Shown here in pieces: positions 17,560 to 27,464 of a stretch of DNA of 64,000 nt. The notes beneath the pieces were generated by a model. It was not told the DNA's origin. It ran no database searches and saw only the letters and a program-made list of their open reading frames with translations. This stretch comes from Streptomyces brevispora (GTDB lineage: Bacteria; Actinomycetota; Actinomycetes; Streptomycetales; Streptomycetaceae). Where the stretch lies: assembly GCF_007829885.1 (NCBI RefSeq), contig NZ_VIWW01000001.1:5270001-5334000 (forward strand), in the 5' to 3' direction. Every line of letters begins with the position of its first letter. Position 1 is the stretch's first letter. Both the position numbers and the translations under genes were made by a program.

Positions 17560-17863
17560 GTAGCGGACCCAGGACGCGGCGGTCGAAAGGCTGACGGAGT
17601 TGTACGCCGGCCGGAAGAAGACGGCTCCCTCGGTGGCGGAGGCGCGACGCGAACTGGGGCAGCAGGCGATGGAGGAGTACGCCCGGACGTGGTTGCCCCG
17701 GCAGCGCAAGACAACCGAGTACTCGACCGCGAAAACCCTGGCGAGCCACTTCAGGGCCGCCATCAACCTCATAGCCCGCCGCCTCACCCATGAGGCAACC
17801 CCCAACTGGCGGGACAACCAAACCGAACGAAACGAATACCGAAGAACCAAACGCTCATTTTGA
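17560..17863 (+). pseudogene. Fragment resembling an integrase/recombinase N-terminal region
   Basis: In one frame the sequence reads EEYARTWLPRQRK followed by a Ser/Thr-rich helix (YSTAKTLASHFRA), which recalls the core-binding domain of phage-type tyrosine recombinases. There is no good start and no catalytic domain. It abuts the truncated GH32 gene, so integration of a mobile element may have destroyed that gene. The family call is tentative. Confidence 0.3.
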
Positions 17864-18748
17864 ACTGTGGACGCACTGTTCGATGACCGAGGCGACTTGC
17901 TGTGTGGCCGGTGAGTTGCGCTCCGCCCTGCGGGCCAGGACGAGGTCGATGGTTTCCGTCTCGGTGAGCGGTAGGTAGGTCACGCCGTCGAGGCGCAGGC
18001 TCTGCACCGACTGCGGCACGAGTGCCACGCCGTGTCCGGCGGCCACGAGGACGACGAGGGTGGCGGTCTCGCCGACCTCGATGAGGGACGCCGGCTGGAA
18101 GCCTGCCCGGTTGCAGGCGGACAGGACGCGGTCGTACATGGCGGACCTGGGCTGTGAGGGATGGATGACGAAGGGCTCGTCGGCCAGCGATCCCAGCGGG
18201 ATCTGCTCGCAGGCGGCCAGGGGATGGTGGGCCGGCAGTACGGCGATGAGGGGTTCGGTGCGCAGTGGCGTGAGGCTCACTCCCTCGGTGCCGGCGGTGC
18301 CGGAGCGGAGGACCGCCAGGTCGTAGGTGCCGGCGAGCAGGCCGTCCGCGAGCTGGGGGGTGAGCAGCTCGCCGTGCAGCTCCAGGGTGATGTGGGGCAG
18401 CTGGGCCCGTACGGTGCGGGCGACGCGGGGCAGGACGTCGTAGGTGGCGGTGCCGATGAAGCCGACGGAGACCCGGCCCGCGCGGCCGGTGGCCAGCTCC
18501 GTCATGTGGACGCGTGCGCGTTCGGCCTCGGCGAGCAGCGTGCGGGCGTACCCGGTCAGGTGCCGGCCCGCCTCGGTGAGTTCGACGTGCCGGGTGGAGC
18601 GGTGGAACAGGGCGATGCCCAGCTCGCGCTCCAGCTGCTTGATCTGCTGGGACAGAGCGGGCTGGGCGACGTGCAGGCGGGCCGCCGCACGCCCGAAGTG
18701 GCACTCCTCGGCGAGCGCGAGGAAGTAGCGGACCTGGCGGAGCTCCAT
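17855..18748 (-). CDS. LysR-family regulator of the adjacent pca genes
   Basis: 297 residues with an N-terminal winged helix-turn-helix (RVRYFLALAEECHFGRAAARL-type region, then VAQPALSQQIKQLERELG) and a C-terminal effector-binding domain. It is divergent from the thiolase gene across an 84-bp AT-rich gap containing an ATAAG-N5-CTTAT inverted repeat, a typical LysR box. Likely activates pcaF-pcaI-pcaJ in response to a pathway intermediate such as 3-oxoadipate or a muconate; the effector is inference. Confidence 0.88.
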   Translation of the reverse strand: MELRQVRYFLALAEECHFGRAAARLHVAQPALSQQIKQLERELGIALFHRSTRHVELTEAGRHLTGYARTLLAEAERARVHMTELATGRAGRVSVGFIGTATYDVLPRVARTVRAQLPHITLELHGELLTPQLADGLLAGTYDLAVLRSGTAGTEGVSLTPLRTEPLIAVLPAHHPLAACEQIPLGSLADEPFVIHPSQPRSAMYDRVLSACNRAGFQPASLIEVGETATLVVLVAAGHGVALVPQSVQSLRLDGVTYLPLTETETIDLVLARRAERNSPATQQVASVIEQCVHSSK

Positions 18749-18760
18749 GAATCCGATCCT

Positions 18761-18775
18761 ATAAGAGTTCCTTAT
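18761..18775. promoter_or_regulatory. LysR-type operator (ATAAG-N5-CTTAT)
   Basis: A perfect 5-bp inverted repeat with 5-bp spacer, fitting the T-N11-A LysR box, in the AT-rich gap between the divergent LysR and thiolase genes. The surrounding TATTAATAG is unusually AT-rich for this genome and probably carries the promoters. Confidence 0.65.
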
Positions 18776-18832
18776 TAATAGGGCAAAATTAGGTATTGGA
18801 CGTGATGAAGCAGGCGGTCATACGGTGAAGAC

Positions 18833-20038
18833 GTGACCGACAGTTACCTCTACGCAGCGGCAAGAACACCCTTCGGACGGTTCTCCGGCGCCCTCGCCGG
18901 CATACGGCCCGACGACCTCGCGGCACTCGCCATCAGCGGGGTCCTGGCCAAGGTGCCGGCGCTCGATGCGGGCGAGATCGGCGACGTCGTCTGGGGAAAC
19001 GCCAACGGCGCCGGCGAGGACAACCGCAACGTCGGCCGGATGGCCGTCCTGCTGGCCGGACTGCCCACCTCCGTTCCCGCCACCACCGTCAACCGGCTGT
19101 GCGGGTCCTCCCTGGACGCGGCGATCATCGCCTCCCGCGCGATCGAGACCGGCGATGCCGACATCGTGCTCACCGGCGGGGTGGAATCCATGTCCCGGGC
19201 TCCGTGGGGGCTGCCCAAGCCTGAGCGGGCCTATCCCGCCGGGGATGTGGCCGCGGTCTCCACCACGCTGGGGTGGCGGCTGGTCAACGAGCGGATGCCG
19301 AAGGAGTGGACGGTTTCCCTGGGCGAGGCCAACGAGCAGCTGGCCGACCGGTTCGCCATCCCGCGCGAGCGGCAGGACGAGTTCGCCGCCCGGTCCCACC
19401 ACCTGGCCGACGCCGCCTGGACGGCCGGCTTCTACGACGACCTGGTGGTGCCGGTCGCGGTGGACGGCAGGGGCGACACCCTCACCTGGGACGAGGGCAT
19501 CCGGCCCGCATCCACGGCCGACAGGCTCGCCGGGCTCAAGCCGGCGTTCCGCCCCGACGGCGTGATCACGGCGGGCAACGCCTCACCGCTGAGCGACGGC
19601 GCCTCGGCCGTGCTGCTCGGCTCGCGGGCCGCCGCGGCGCGCATCGGCGCCGATCCGCTGGCCCGCATCGCCGGGCGCGGGGTGTTCGCGCTGGATCCGC
19701 AGATGTTCATCTTCGCGCCGGTGGAGGCGGCGAACCGGGCCCTGAAGGCCGCCGGCATCTCCTGGTCCGACGTCGGTGCGGTCGAACTCAACGAGGCGTT
19801 CGCCGTGCAGGCACTGGCCTGCGTGGACGCCTGGAAGATCGACCCCGGCATCGTCAACGCCAGGGGCGGCGCCATCGCGCTCGGCCACCCGCTGGGCGCC
19901 TCCGGCGGCAGACTCCTGGGCACGCTGGCCCACCGGCTCAAGGAGTCCAGCGAGCGGTGGGGCGTGGCGGCCATCTGCATCGGAGTGGGCCAGGCGCTCG
20001 CCGTGGTCCTGGAGAACGTCACGGAGAAGAACCGATGA
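18833..20038 (+). CDS. pcaF: 3-oxoadipyl-CoA thiolase
   Basis: 401-residue thiolase of the degradative class that splits 3-oxoadipyl-CoA into succinyl-CoA and acetyl-CoA. Catalytic residues are visible: acyl-accepting Cys90 (RLCGSSLDA), His in NARGGAIALGHPLGASG, and the second Cys in CIGVGQA near the C-terminus. Assignment to PcaF rather than acetyl-CoA acetyltransferase rests on the adjoining CoA-transferase pair. GTG 18833 is the start; the stop overlaps the next gene by ATGA. Confidence 0.88.
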   Translation: MTDSYLYAAARTPFGRFSGALAGIRPDDLAALAISGVLAKVPALDAGEIGDVVWGNANGAGEDNRNVGRMAVLLAGLPTSVPATTVNRLCGSSLDAAIIASRAIETGDADIVLTGGVESMSRAPWGLPKPERAYPAGDVAAVSTTLGWRLVNERMPKEWTVSLGEANEQLADRFAIPRERQDEFAARSHHLADAAWTAGFYDDLVVPVAVDGRGDTLTWDEGIRPASTADRLAGLKPAFRPDGVITAGNASPLSDGASAVLLGSRAAAARIGADPLARIAGRGVFALDPQMFIFAPVEAANRALKAAGISWSDVGAVELNEAFAVQALACVDAWKIDPGIVNARGGAIALGHPLGASGGRLLGTLAHRLKESSERWGVAAICIGVGQALAVVLENVTEKNR

Positions 20039-20703
20039 CCACTCGGCTGTGTGCCCACGCCGACGAGGCGGTCGCCGGAATCGAGGACGGCTCGACCGTG
20101 CTCGTCGGCGGCTTCGGGATGGCCGGCATGCCGGTCGACCTGATCGACGCCCTCATCCGCCAGGGCGCCACGGACCTGACCGTGGTGTCCAACAACGCCG
20201 GCAACGGCGACACCGGGCTCGCCGCGCTGCTGGCCAAGGGACGGGTCCGCAAAGTGATCTGCTCCTTCCCCCGCCAGGCCGACTCGTGGGTCTTCGACAG
20301 CCTGTACCGGGCCGGCAGGATCGAACTGGAGGTGGTGCCGCAGGGCAACCTTGCCGAGCGGATCCGGGCGGCCGGGGCCGGTATCGGCGCCTTCTTCTGC
20401 CCCACCGCAGTCGGCACCCCGCTGGCCGAGGGCAAGGAGACCCGCGTCATCGACGGACGCACCTACGTGCTGGAGTACCCGATCAAGGGCGATGTGGCGC
20501 TGATCGGTGCCCACCGGGCCGACCGGATGGGCAACCTCGTCTACCGCAAGACCGCCCGCAACTTCGGACCTGTCATGGCAACCGCCGCGACCACCGTGAT
20601 CGCACAGGTCCGCGAGATCGTCGAGACCGGCATGATCGATCCCGAAACCGTGGTCACACCGAGTATCTATGTCGACCGCGTGGTGCAGGAGGCGACCGCA
20701 TGA
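20035..20703 (+). CDS. pcaI: 3-oxoadipate CoA-transferase subunit A
   Basis: 222 residues, alpha subunit of the SCOT-type family I CoA-transferases. The family sequence VLVGGFGMAGMPVDLIDAL lies near residue 22 and VSNNAGNGDTGLA near residue 50. With PcaJ it transfers CoA from succinyl-CoA to 3-oxoadipate. It overlaps pcaF upstream and pcaJ downstream by four bases. Acetoacetate CoA-transferase is the main alternative, but the thiolase and the downstream hydroxyquinol genes favour 3-oxoadipate. Confidence 0.88.
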   Translation: MTTRLCAHADEAVAGIEDGSTVLVGGFGMAGMPVDLIDALIRQGATDLTVVSNNAGNGDTGLAALLAKGRVRKVICSFPRQADSWVFDSLYRAGRIELEVVPQGNLAERIRAAGAGIGAFFCPTAVGTPLAEGKETRVIDGRTYVLEYPIKGDVALIGAHRADRMGNLVYRKTARNFGPVMATAATTVIAQVREIVETGMIDPETVVTPSIYVDRVVQEATA

Positions 20704-21374
20704 ACCCCACCCGACCCTCCGCGGACGGCGAACGCGGTCCGCTGGGCAAGCACGACATCGCCGCCCTCGTGGCCCGTGACATCCCCCACGGCGCCTTCGT
20801 CAACCTCGGCATCGGCCAACCGACACTCGTCGCCGACCACCTGCCGGCCGACTCCGGCGTGGTCCTCCACACCGAGAACGGCATGCTCAACATGGGCCCC
20901 GCCGCCCAGGGCGACGAGATCGACCCCGACCTCACCAACGCCGGCAAGATCCCCGTGACCGAGCTCCCCGGGGCCGCCTACTTCCACCACGCCGACTCCT
21001 TCGCCATGATGCGCGGCGGCCACCTGGACATCTGCGTCATGGGAGCCTTCCAGGTCTCCGCAGCCGGCGACCTCGCCAACTGGCACACCGGCGCACCCGA
21101 CGCCATCCCCGCCGTCGGCGGAGCCATGGATCTGGCGATCGGAGCCAAGAAGGTCTTCGTCATGATGACGCTGTTCACCAAGACCGGCGCACCCAAGCTG
21201 GTACCTGAGTGCAGCTACCCGCTCACGGGGCTGGGCTGCGTCGACCGCGTCTACACCGACCTCGCCGTGTTCGACATCACCCCGCAGGGCGTCACGGTGC
21301 GGGAGACCTTCGGCACCACCGTCGACGACCTCGCGGGCCGCCTGGACCTGCCGCTCCTGCCCGCCCGGGCCTGA
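20700..21374 (+). CDS. pcaJ: 3-oxoadipate CoA-transferase subunit B
   Basis: 224 residues, beta subunit of the CoA-transferase. The catalytic Glu59 lies in HTENGMLNMGP, the conserved loop that forms the glutamyl-CoA thioester. ATG 20700 overlaps the pcaI stop. Last gene of the coupled pcaF-pcaI-pcaJ set. Confidence 0.88.
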   Translation: MNPTRPSADGERGPLGKHDIAALVARDIPHGAFVNLGIGQPTLVADHLPADSGVVLHTENGMLNMGPAAQGDEIDPDLTNAGKIPVTELPGAAYFHHADSFAMMRGGHLDICVMGAFQVSAAGDLANWHTGAPDAIPAVGGAMDLAIGAKKVFVMMTLFTKTGAPKLVPECSYPLTGLGCVDRVYTDLAVFDITPQGVTVRETFGTTVDDLAGRLDLPLLPARA

Positions 21375-21917
21375 CACCCCGCGCACAGGGCCGCGACTGG
21401 ACTGTGTATTGGTTACTCGGCCCGGAGGCTTCTGCCGCATCCACCGGCACGGCTGCACCAGGGTTGGTCGGGGACCATTTACTGATGCGATGCAATGAGC
21501 GGGGCCTCCCGCTCCTGCCGGGTTCGCAGGATGCTCGGCTCAGGCAAGTCCGAACTCGGTGTGGCCCTTGAAGAGTCCACCGTACGACGGTGTGCAGTGG
21601 GTGGGAATGGATCTGCACCAGCGCCGTGACCTCGGAGGCGACTGCTTCATCCAGCGAACCGGCCGGGCCGGCAGATCCGCTACCTGGTCAGCCAGCTCAA
21701 CATGCTTGGCCATCAAGTGTCCCTCCCATCAGCGGAAGTGGTCTGACCTGCATGGACGGTTGATTTTCGAATCAGACTCCTTCGTGAACGTTCCTAGCGG
21801 TGCTGATCGGGGCGGGCAGTGCCCCCTGCCCGGGGCAGCACGTTGGCCGGCCTGCCTCACGGCCGACCGGCCAACGTGCCCCTCGGTAGCCCGGCTAGGG
21901 GGTCCCCGGAAACGGAC
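21375..21917. other. Intergenic region with a probable IS110 fragment
   Basis: No intact gene is seen. Near 21595-21640 the frame reads VQWVGMDLHQRR, resembling the N-terminus of IS110-type transposases (WVGMDLHRRR), and then decays. The remainder shows no recognisable coding sequence. Confidence 0.4.
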
Positions 21918-23396
21918 TCAGGCCGACAGGTACTTGTCGCTCGCGTAGACGGACTTGTACTCCAGGTAGGCATTGAGGCCTTCGGGCCCGAGCTCGCGGC
22001 CGATGCCGGAGTCCTTCATGCCCCCGAACGGCGAACCGAGGTCGAGGGTGTAGTAGTTCAGGCCGATCGTCCCGGTGCGCACCCGGCGGGCGACGGCCAG
22101 GGCCCGGTCCTCGTCGGCGCTCCAGAGGGAGCCGCCGAGCCCGTAGTTGCTGTCGTTGGCGATTCTGATGGCGTCCTCGTCGTCGTTGAACGGGATCACG
22201 GCCATGACCGGACCGAAGACCTCCTCGCGTGCAAGGCGGTCGTTGTTGTCGACGTCGGCGAAGACGGTGGGCTGCACGAACCAGCCCTGCTCCAGCCCCT
22301 CGGGCCGGCCACCGCCGGAGACGAGACGCGCATCGGAGTTCCGTGCCATGTCGATGTAGCCCAGCACACGGTCCAGTTGGTTGCGACTGGCCATTGGCCC
22401 GCAGGTCACGGACGGGTCGAGAGGATTGCCCAGGACCATGTCCGAGGTGTACTGCGCGAGGGCGTCGACGACTTCGTCGTAACGGGAACGTGCGACGAGG
22501 ATACGGGCCTGAGTGGTGCACGTCTGGCTGTTGTTGAGGAAGCACGCGCCGTCCAGCCCGGCCAGGAACGTGTCCAGAACCCCGTCGTCGAGGAACACCG
22601 CAGCGGACTTCCCGCCCAGCTCGAGGGTGCTGCGGCGGATCAGGCGCCCGCACTCGGCGCCGATCGCGCGGCCGGCCTCGGTGGATCCGGTAAAGGCGAT
22701 CTTGTCGACCAGCGGATGCGACACCAGCGCCGCTCCCGCGTCGCGGTCGCCGAGCACGATGTTGAGCACGCCGTCCGGCAGCCCCGCCTCCAGCGCGGCA
22801 TCGGCGAACACGTACGAGTCCAGCGCCGTCTCCGGCGAGGGCTTCAGCACCACCGTGCAACCGGCCGCCAGCGCAGGGGCGATCTTGAATATGGCCAGGG
22901 CCTGCGGGAAGTTCCACGGAGTGATCGCGCCGACCACTCCGACCGGCTCCCGGCGCACGATGGTCGACCCTGCCTGGCTCGGCCGTACCTCTTCCAGTTC
23001 GAGGTTCTCCACCAGGTCCGCGTACATGCGGAGCAGGCCGGCCGGAGCACCACCGTTGAGCATGTGGGACAGCCCGATGGGCATGCCGTTCTCCCGGCTG
23101 ACCAGCACGGCGGTCGACTCGGCCCGCTTCTCCAGGGCGTCGGCCATGCGCCGCATGACCGCGGCGCGCTCGGGGGCGGTGGTGCGTCCCCAGACGCCGT
23201 GGTCCAGGGCGTTGCGGGCGGCGAGCACGGCCGCGTCGACGTCCTGTTCGTCCGCCAGGGCGGCGCGGGCGAGAACATCACCCGTGGCGGCCTCCAGGGC
23301 CTGGTGAGAGCGGGCACCGTGTGGGGTGGCCCACCGCCCGTCGATGAAGAACCGCATACGGTCCTCGGGTGCTTCGAGTGAGGCGACAGAAGGCAC
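21918..23396 (-). CDS. Aldehyde dehydrogenase (NAD(P)+)
   Basis: 492 residues, the usual length of the ALDH superfamily. Motifs in order: PWNFP (cofactor-binding entry), FTGSTEAGRAIG (Rossmann glycine-rich loop), LELGGKSA (general-base Glu) and NNSQTCTTQ (nucleophilic Cys), all intact. GTG 23396 follows TTGGAGGACTT; ATG 23357 is an internal alternative. It would oxidise an aldehyde to an acid; placed in an aromatic island, an aromatic or semialdehyde substrate is plausible but not shown. Confidence 0.88.
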   Translation of the reverse strand: MPSVASLEAPEDRMRFFIDGRWATPHGARSHQALEAATGDVLARAALADEQDVDAAVLAARNALDHGVWGRTTAPERAAVMRRMADALEKRAESTAVLVSRENGMPIGLSHMLNGGAPAGLLRMYADLVENLELEEVRPSQAGSTIVRREPVGVVGAITPWNFPQALAIFKIAPALAAGCTVVLKPSPETALDSYVFADAALEAGLPDGVLNIVLGDRDAGAALVSHPLVDKIAFTGSTEAGRAIGAECGRLIRRSTLELGGKSAAVFLDDGVLDTFLAGLDGACFLNNSQTCTTQARILVARSRYDEVVDALAQYTSDMVLGNPLDPSVTCGPMASRNQLDRVLGYIDMARNSDARLVSGGGRPEGLEQGWFVQPTVFADVDNNDRLAREEVFGPVMAVIPFNDDEDAIRIANDSNYGLGGSLWSADEDRALAVARRVRTGTIGLNYYTLDLGSPFGGMKDSGIGRELGPEGLNAYLEYKSVYASDKYLSA

Positions 23397-24349
23397 AAGT
23401 CCTCCAACACGGACGATGATGGGAAGAGTGAAGCGGGGGAAGGCGGCGGAGGCCGGCAGTGGCCCCCCGCGTTCGCCAGCATGCGGAGGGTCTCCGCCCG
23501 AGGTAAAGACTCAAAAACTTGCACCCGGCCATGCGTGAGGTGGATGACGATCCAGCCAGCGGGAACTCCCGTACGTCCGGCAGCTGTTCATGACCGCGGG
23601 CAGGGGGCGGCAGCCGTGCCCGGGGACGGGCCGCACGCCGGTTCCTTCAGTTTGTGAGGGCACCATCCCCCACCGGGTGCTCCCGACAGGGCGCGGACGG
23701 CCACGCCGCGGACGTGGTGGCGTGACCCGCTGAGAAGCACGTAAGCACCGGGGCCGCCGCACAGGGGGTCGCTGCCGGCCGGGTCCGCCGACCGGCCGTG
23801 GCCGCACCGTCGACACCGCGTCCGGGACCGGGCGCGAGGGGGGCTGTCCCGGGGCCCATGCGGCAGGCGCATGAGCAGCCCCAACATCGTGTGTGTATAC
23901 AGTCCATGGCTCCCCGGCCACCATGAGCCCACAACACACCAGCCGACCGCACGAGGACGTGGCCGTACTCCGGGCAGCCTCGCGCGGAGGCTGCGGAAGA
24001 GTTCGTGGCTGCGAGCGCCCTTGCGACCCAAGGGGCTCGAACCGTGTCCGGCCACCGGCCACGCCCCCCGGGCAGCAAGCCGTGACACGGGACGCGTCGC
24101 CGCCCCGGACGCCGTCCGTCCGACCGTCCGCCTTCCACGGGCGCCCCTGGACGCCTCCGGCCCAGGTCGGCACCCGTCACCGCGCCTGCGTAAGCCGGCC
24201 GTGGCTTCCGCCGCCCGTCGGCACGAGTCCGCCGCCCGGCCGCCGACCTGCCCGATGACGCCACCACCGGCCGGACCGCCCGGCAGCCAGGGGTGGCCCG
24301 TCGGACGGAAGCACCGTCACCCCAACCACTCCGCGACAGGGATACCCCT
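23397..24349. other. Long intergenic region between divergent ALDH and MFS genes
   Basis: About 950 bp with no convincing gene; overlapping frames on both strands have shadow-type Pro/Arg-rich composition. A TGTGTATACA sequence near 23890 resembles the GTATAC core used by some GntR-family regulators, a weak hint of an operator for one of the flanking genes. Confidence 0.4.
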
Positions 24350-26005
24350 ATGTCTGTTTCCCCGACTGCAACCGCCCACGACCGTGAGAGATCCGGTGAG
24401 GGCCCACGTACCCGGAGTTTCCTCGGCACACTGATCGCCGGCTGTCTGGCGGTCTTCGTGGCCCAGCTCGCCACGACGATACCCGCCACCCTCAACGGCC
24501 TGTTCCAGGCCGACCTGCAGCCTCTGGGATCCCAGCTCACGTGGATCACCGCGGCGTTCCTGCTGCCGATCGTCGTCCTGGAACTCACCTTCGGCGTGCT
24601 CGGTGACCTCTTCGGACGCCGCAGACTGCTGGTCGGCGGCGCCCTGCTGATGGTCGCCGGTGAGGTCGTCGCCGCGTCCGCACCCGACGTCATCCTCCTG
24701 TGCGTCGGCCAGGTCCTGTCCGGCATCGGCGCCGCGGCAGTCATCCCGACCTCGCTGACGGTGATCGCGGTCCGCACCGACGACGGCCCCCGGCGGGCAC
24801 GTGTCATCGCCATCTGGGTCACCAGCCTGGCGGTCGGCAACACCCTCGCGCCCCTGCTCGGCGGCATCACCGCCAACTTCGGCAGCTGGCGCTGGTCGTT
24901 CGTCGTCCTTGCCGCCCTCGCCGCGCTCAGTGCTCTCGTCAGCGCCCTGTTCGCCGAGGAGTCCAGCGCCCCGGAGGGCCGGAAGCTGGACGTCCGGGGC
25001 CAGATCACGATCGCCGTCGCGCTGATCGCCCTGCTCTACGCCGTGGTCCAGGGACCTGCCGACGGCTGGGGCTCGCCGCTCATCGTCGTCGCGTTCGTCG
25101 TCGCGGCCGTGTTCCTGGCGCTGTTCGTCCGGATCGAGAACTCGGCCAAGGCGCCGCTGCTGCCGCTCGACATCTTCCGCAACCGCTCCTTCAGCATCGC
25201 CGCGGTCGTCGCCGTCGTCGGCATGTTCGCGTTCCTCGGCGCCGGTTATGCGACCAGCATGCGCATGGGCCCCCTCCAGCACCAGAGCCCGATGCGCATC
25301 GCGGTCGCATTCCTCGTGTCGAACTGCTGGGTCGCCGTTCTGACTCCGGTGACCGGACGCATGCTGACGCGACTGGCACCGCGCTGGGTCCTCGGTTTCG
25401 GCCTGGCCCTCATCTCGGCCGGCGGATTCTGGGCGGCCACCCTGCCCATCACCGACACCTCACTCCTGTCGATCACGCTGCCGCTCGGGCTGATCGGTAT
25501 CGGGTTCGGCTTCACGGTCTCCTCCATCACCGCCACGGCCGTGAACACGGTGCCCGCGCACCTGGCGGGCATGGCCAGCGCCACCACCAGCCTGCTGCGC
25601 GACCTCGGCTTCGCCCTCGGTCCCGCCGTCGTCGGCGCCATCGCGCTCAGCCGCGCCGACTCCCTCTTCAGCACCGGCCTCGCGCAGGCCACGGACCTGA
25701 GCCCCGCCGCGCAGGCCGCCGCCGGACAGCTCGCCGAGGCGGCGGGCCCGCTGGCCGTCAACTCCGCTCCGGCCGGCTCGCCGCCTGCCGAGGCGGCGGG
25801 CCTGGCGCTCGAGTCGCTCAGCAACGGCTTCTCCACAGGCTACCTGGTGTGCGGTATCGCCGCTCTCCTGTGCTGCGTGCTCGTCGTCGGTGCCCTGCGC
25901 GACAAGACCGGGGGCGACGGAGCGGCAAGCACCCCGGACAGCGGGGAGACCAGTACTCCGGACAGTGGGGCGGCAGACGCTCCGGCCGAAGGGGCCGCCG
26001 TCTGA
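24350..26005 (+). CDS. MFS transporter, DHA2 (14-helix) type
   Basis: 551 residues. ATG 24350 follows GACAGGGAT and is preferred over an upstream in-frame start. About 14 hydrophobic helices, with the motif A loop GDLFGRRRLLVGG after helix 2, place it in the EmrB/QacA drug:H+ antiporter group. Between helices 13 and 14 is a long Ala-rich extracytoplasmic loop. The C-terminus is a Thr/Ser/Pro/Asp tail with a duplicated STPDSG. Possible role: export of toxic aromatic compounds or intermediates. Confidence 0.85.
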   Translation: MSVSPTATAHDRERSGEGPRTRSFLGTLIAGCLAVFVAQLATTIPATLNGLFQADLQPLGSQLTWITAAFLLPIVVLELTFGVLGDLFGRRRLLVGGALLMVAGEVVAASAPDVILLCVGQVLSGIGAAAVIPTSLTVIAVRTDDGPRRARVIAIWVTSLAVGNTLAPLLGGITANFGSWRWSFVVLAALAALSALVSALFAEESSAPEGRKLDVRGQITIAVALIALLYAVVQGPADGWGSPLIVVAFVVAAVFLALFVRIENSAKAPLLPLDIFRNRSFSIAAVVAVVGMFAFLGAGYATSMRMGPLQHQSPMRIAVAFLVSNCWVAVLTPVTGRMLTRLAPRWVLGFGLALISAGGFWAATLPITDTSLLSITLPLGLIGIGFGFTVSSITATAVNTVPAHLAGMASATTSLLRDLGFALGPAVVGAIALSRADSLFSTGLAQATDLSPAAQAAAGQLAEAAGPLAVNSAPAGSPPAEAAGLALESLSNGFSTGYLVCGIAALLCCVLVVGALRDKTGGDGAASTPDSGETSTPDSGAADAPAEGAAV

Positions 26006-26109
26006 CCGGCGGTTCCAGCGCGCCCGAACCGCTGCGGGGGTCTTGAAACGGACCCTGGGTCCTTCCGTTTCTCAGCTCCCCTATATCGATCCGACAAGGA
26101 GGAACCAGC

Positions 26110-27450
26110 ATGCCGAAAAGCGATGTCCGCCAGACGCGACGCGTCGCCCTCTCCAGCTTCCTGGGCAGCACCGTGGAGTTCTACGACTTCCTGCTGTATG
26201 GGGCCGCTGCCTCACTGGTGTTCAACCAACTGTTCTTCACCCGCCTGACCCCCTTGGCAGGGACTCTGGCCTCCTTCGCCACGCTGGCGGTCGGATATCT
26301 CGCCCGGCCGCTGGGCGGCATCGTCTTCGGTCACTTCGGGGACCGGCTGGGCCGGAAATCGATGTTGGTGATCACGATGTCGCTGATGGGTGTGGCCAGC
26401 TTCTGCATCGGCCTGCTGCCCACCTACGACACCATCGGCGTCTGGGCACCCACACTGCTCGTCGTGCTGCGGCTGATACAGGGTGTGGCGGTCGGCGGGG
26501 AGTGGGGTGGCGCCGCGCTGATGGCGTTCGAGCACGCTCCCGCGCGCTGGCGCGGGCTCGCGGCGAGCTTTGCGAACATGGGCGGGCCGGCGGGTGCCGT
26601 GCTCGCTACCACGATGCTCGCGGCGTTCTCCGCGCTGCCGGAAGACGCGTTCCTCTCGTGGGGCTGGCGGGTGCCGTTCCTGTTCAGTGTGGTGCTGCTG
26701 GCGATCGGCCTGTTCGTACGGCTCCGCGTGGACGAGAGCCCAGCCTTCCAGGAGGCCGCACGCAGGGCCACCACGGCTCCCGAGAAGGAAGAGGTACCAC
26801 TGCTGGCGGTGCTGCGGAGACACCCGAAGAACATCGTGCTGGCGGCCCTGGGCGGTTCCGCTCCGATTCTGATGCAGTCGCTGCTGGCGACGTTCATGCT
26901 GACCTACGCCATGGGCGTCGGATACGACCTCTCCACGGTGCTCGCCGCGCAGACCGCGTCGGCCGCCCTCCACATCCTGACCATCCCGGCCTACGCGGCC
27001 CTGTCCGACCGGGTCGGCCGCAAGACCGTGATGATCGGTGGCGCCGTCGGCTCGGCGATCGCCGCGTACCCGTTGTTCGCACTCGTCGACAGCGGCTCGG
27101 TAACCGCGCTCTATGTCGCGTACGTGATCGGGAATCCGCTGCTCCAGGCAGCCATGTACGGGCCGATGGCCGCGTTCGTGAGCGAGATGTTCGGTACCCG
27201 TGCCCGATACACGGGCGCGTCCCTGGGGTACCAGCTCGCCACCACTCTGGGTGGCGGCCTGGCGCCCCTGGCGGCGACCGCGCTCCTGGCAGGCGCGGGT
27301 AACGGCACGGACCCCACTCCCGTCGTCCTCTTCCTCGTGGGTGTATGCCTCCTCAGCGCCGTCGCTATCGCGCTGACCCGGGAGACGAACCGGTCCGACC
27401 TTGAGGACGCCGCGTTCCCGGACCCAGTCGCGATTGCCGAAGCCCCGTGA
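26110..27450 (+). CDS. MFS transporter, metabolite:H+ symporter (MHS) family
   Basis: 446 residues. ATG 26110 follows ACAAGGAGGAACCAGC. Twelve helices; the N-terminal SSFLGSTVEFYDFLLYG and the loop GHFGDRLGRKSMLV are typical of the MHS family (ShiA, ProP, PcaT-like), which import organic acids with protons. In this setting it probably takes up an aromatic acid or dicarboxylate feeding the nearby catabolic genes; the substrate is inferred from context only. Confidence 0.87.
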   Translation: MPKSDVRQTRRVALSSFLGSTVEFYDFLLYGAAASLVFNQLFFTRLTPLAGTLASFATLAVGYLARPLGGIVFGHFGDRLGRKSMLVITMSLMGVASFCIGLLPTYDTIGVWAPTLLVVLRLIQGVAVGGEWGGAALMAFEHAPARWRGLAASFANMGGPAGAVLATTMLAAFSALPEDAFLSWGWRVPFLFSVVLLAIGLFVRLRVDESPAFQEAARRATTAPEKEEVPLLAVLRRHPKNIVLAALGGSAPILMQSLLATFMLTYAMGVGYDLSTVLAAQTASAALHILTIPAYAALSDRVGRKTVMIGGAVGSAIAAYPLFALVDSGSVTALYVAYVIGNPLLQAAMYGPMAAFVSEMFGTRARYTGASLGYQLATTLGGGLAPLAATALLAGAGNGTDPTPVVLFLVGVCLLSAVAIALTRETNRSDLEDAAFPDPVAIAEAP

Positions 27451-27464
27451 AGGGAATCGACGAG

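Noticed and set aside
23511-25008. Several long frames on both strands between the ALDH and MFS genes
   Set aside because: Pro/Arg/Gly-rich, mutually overlapping, and partly antisense to the MFS gene; none has recognisable motifs.
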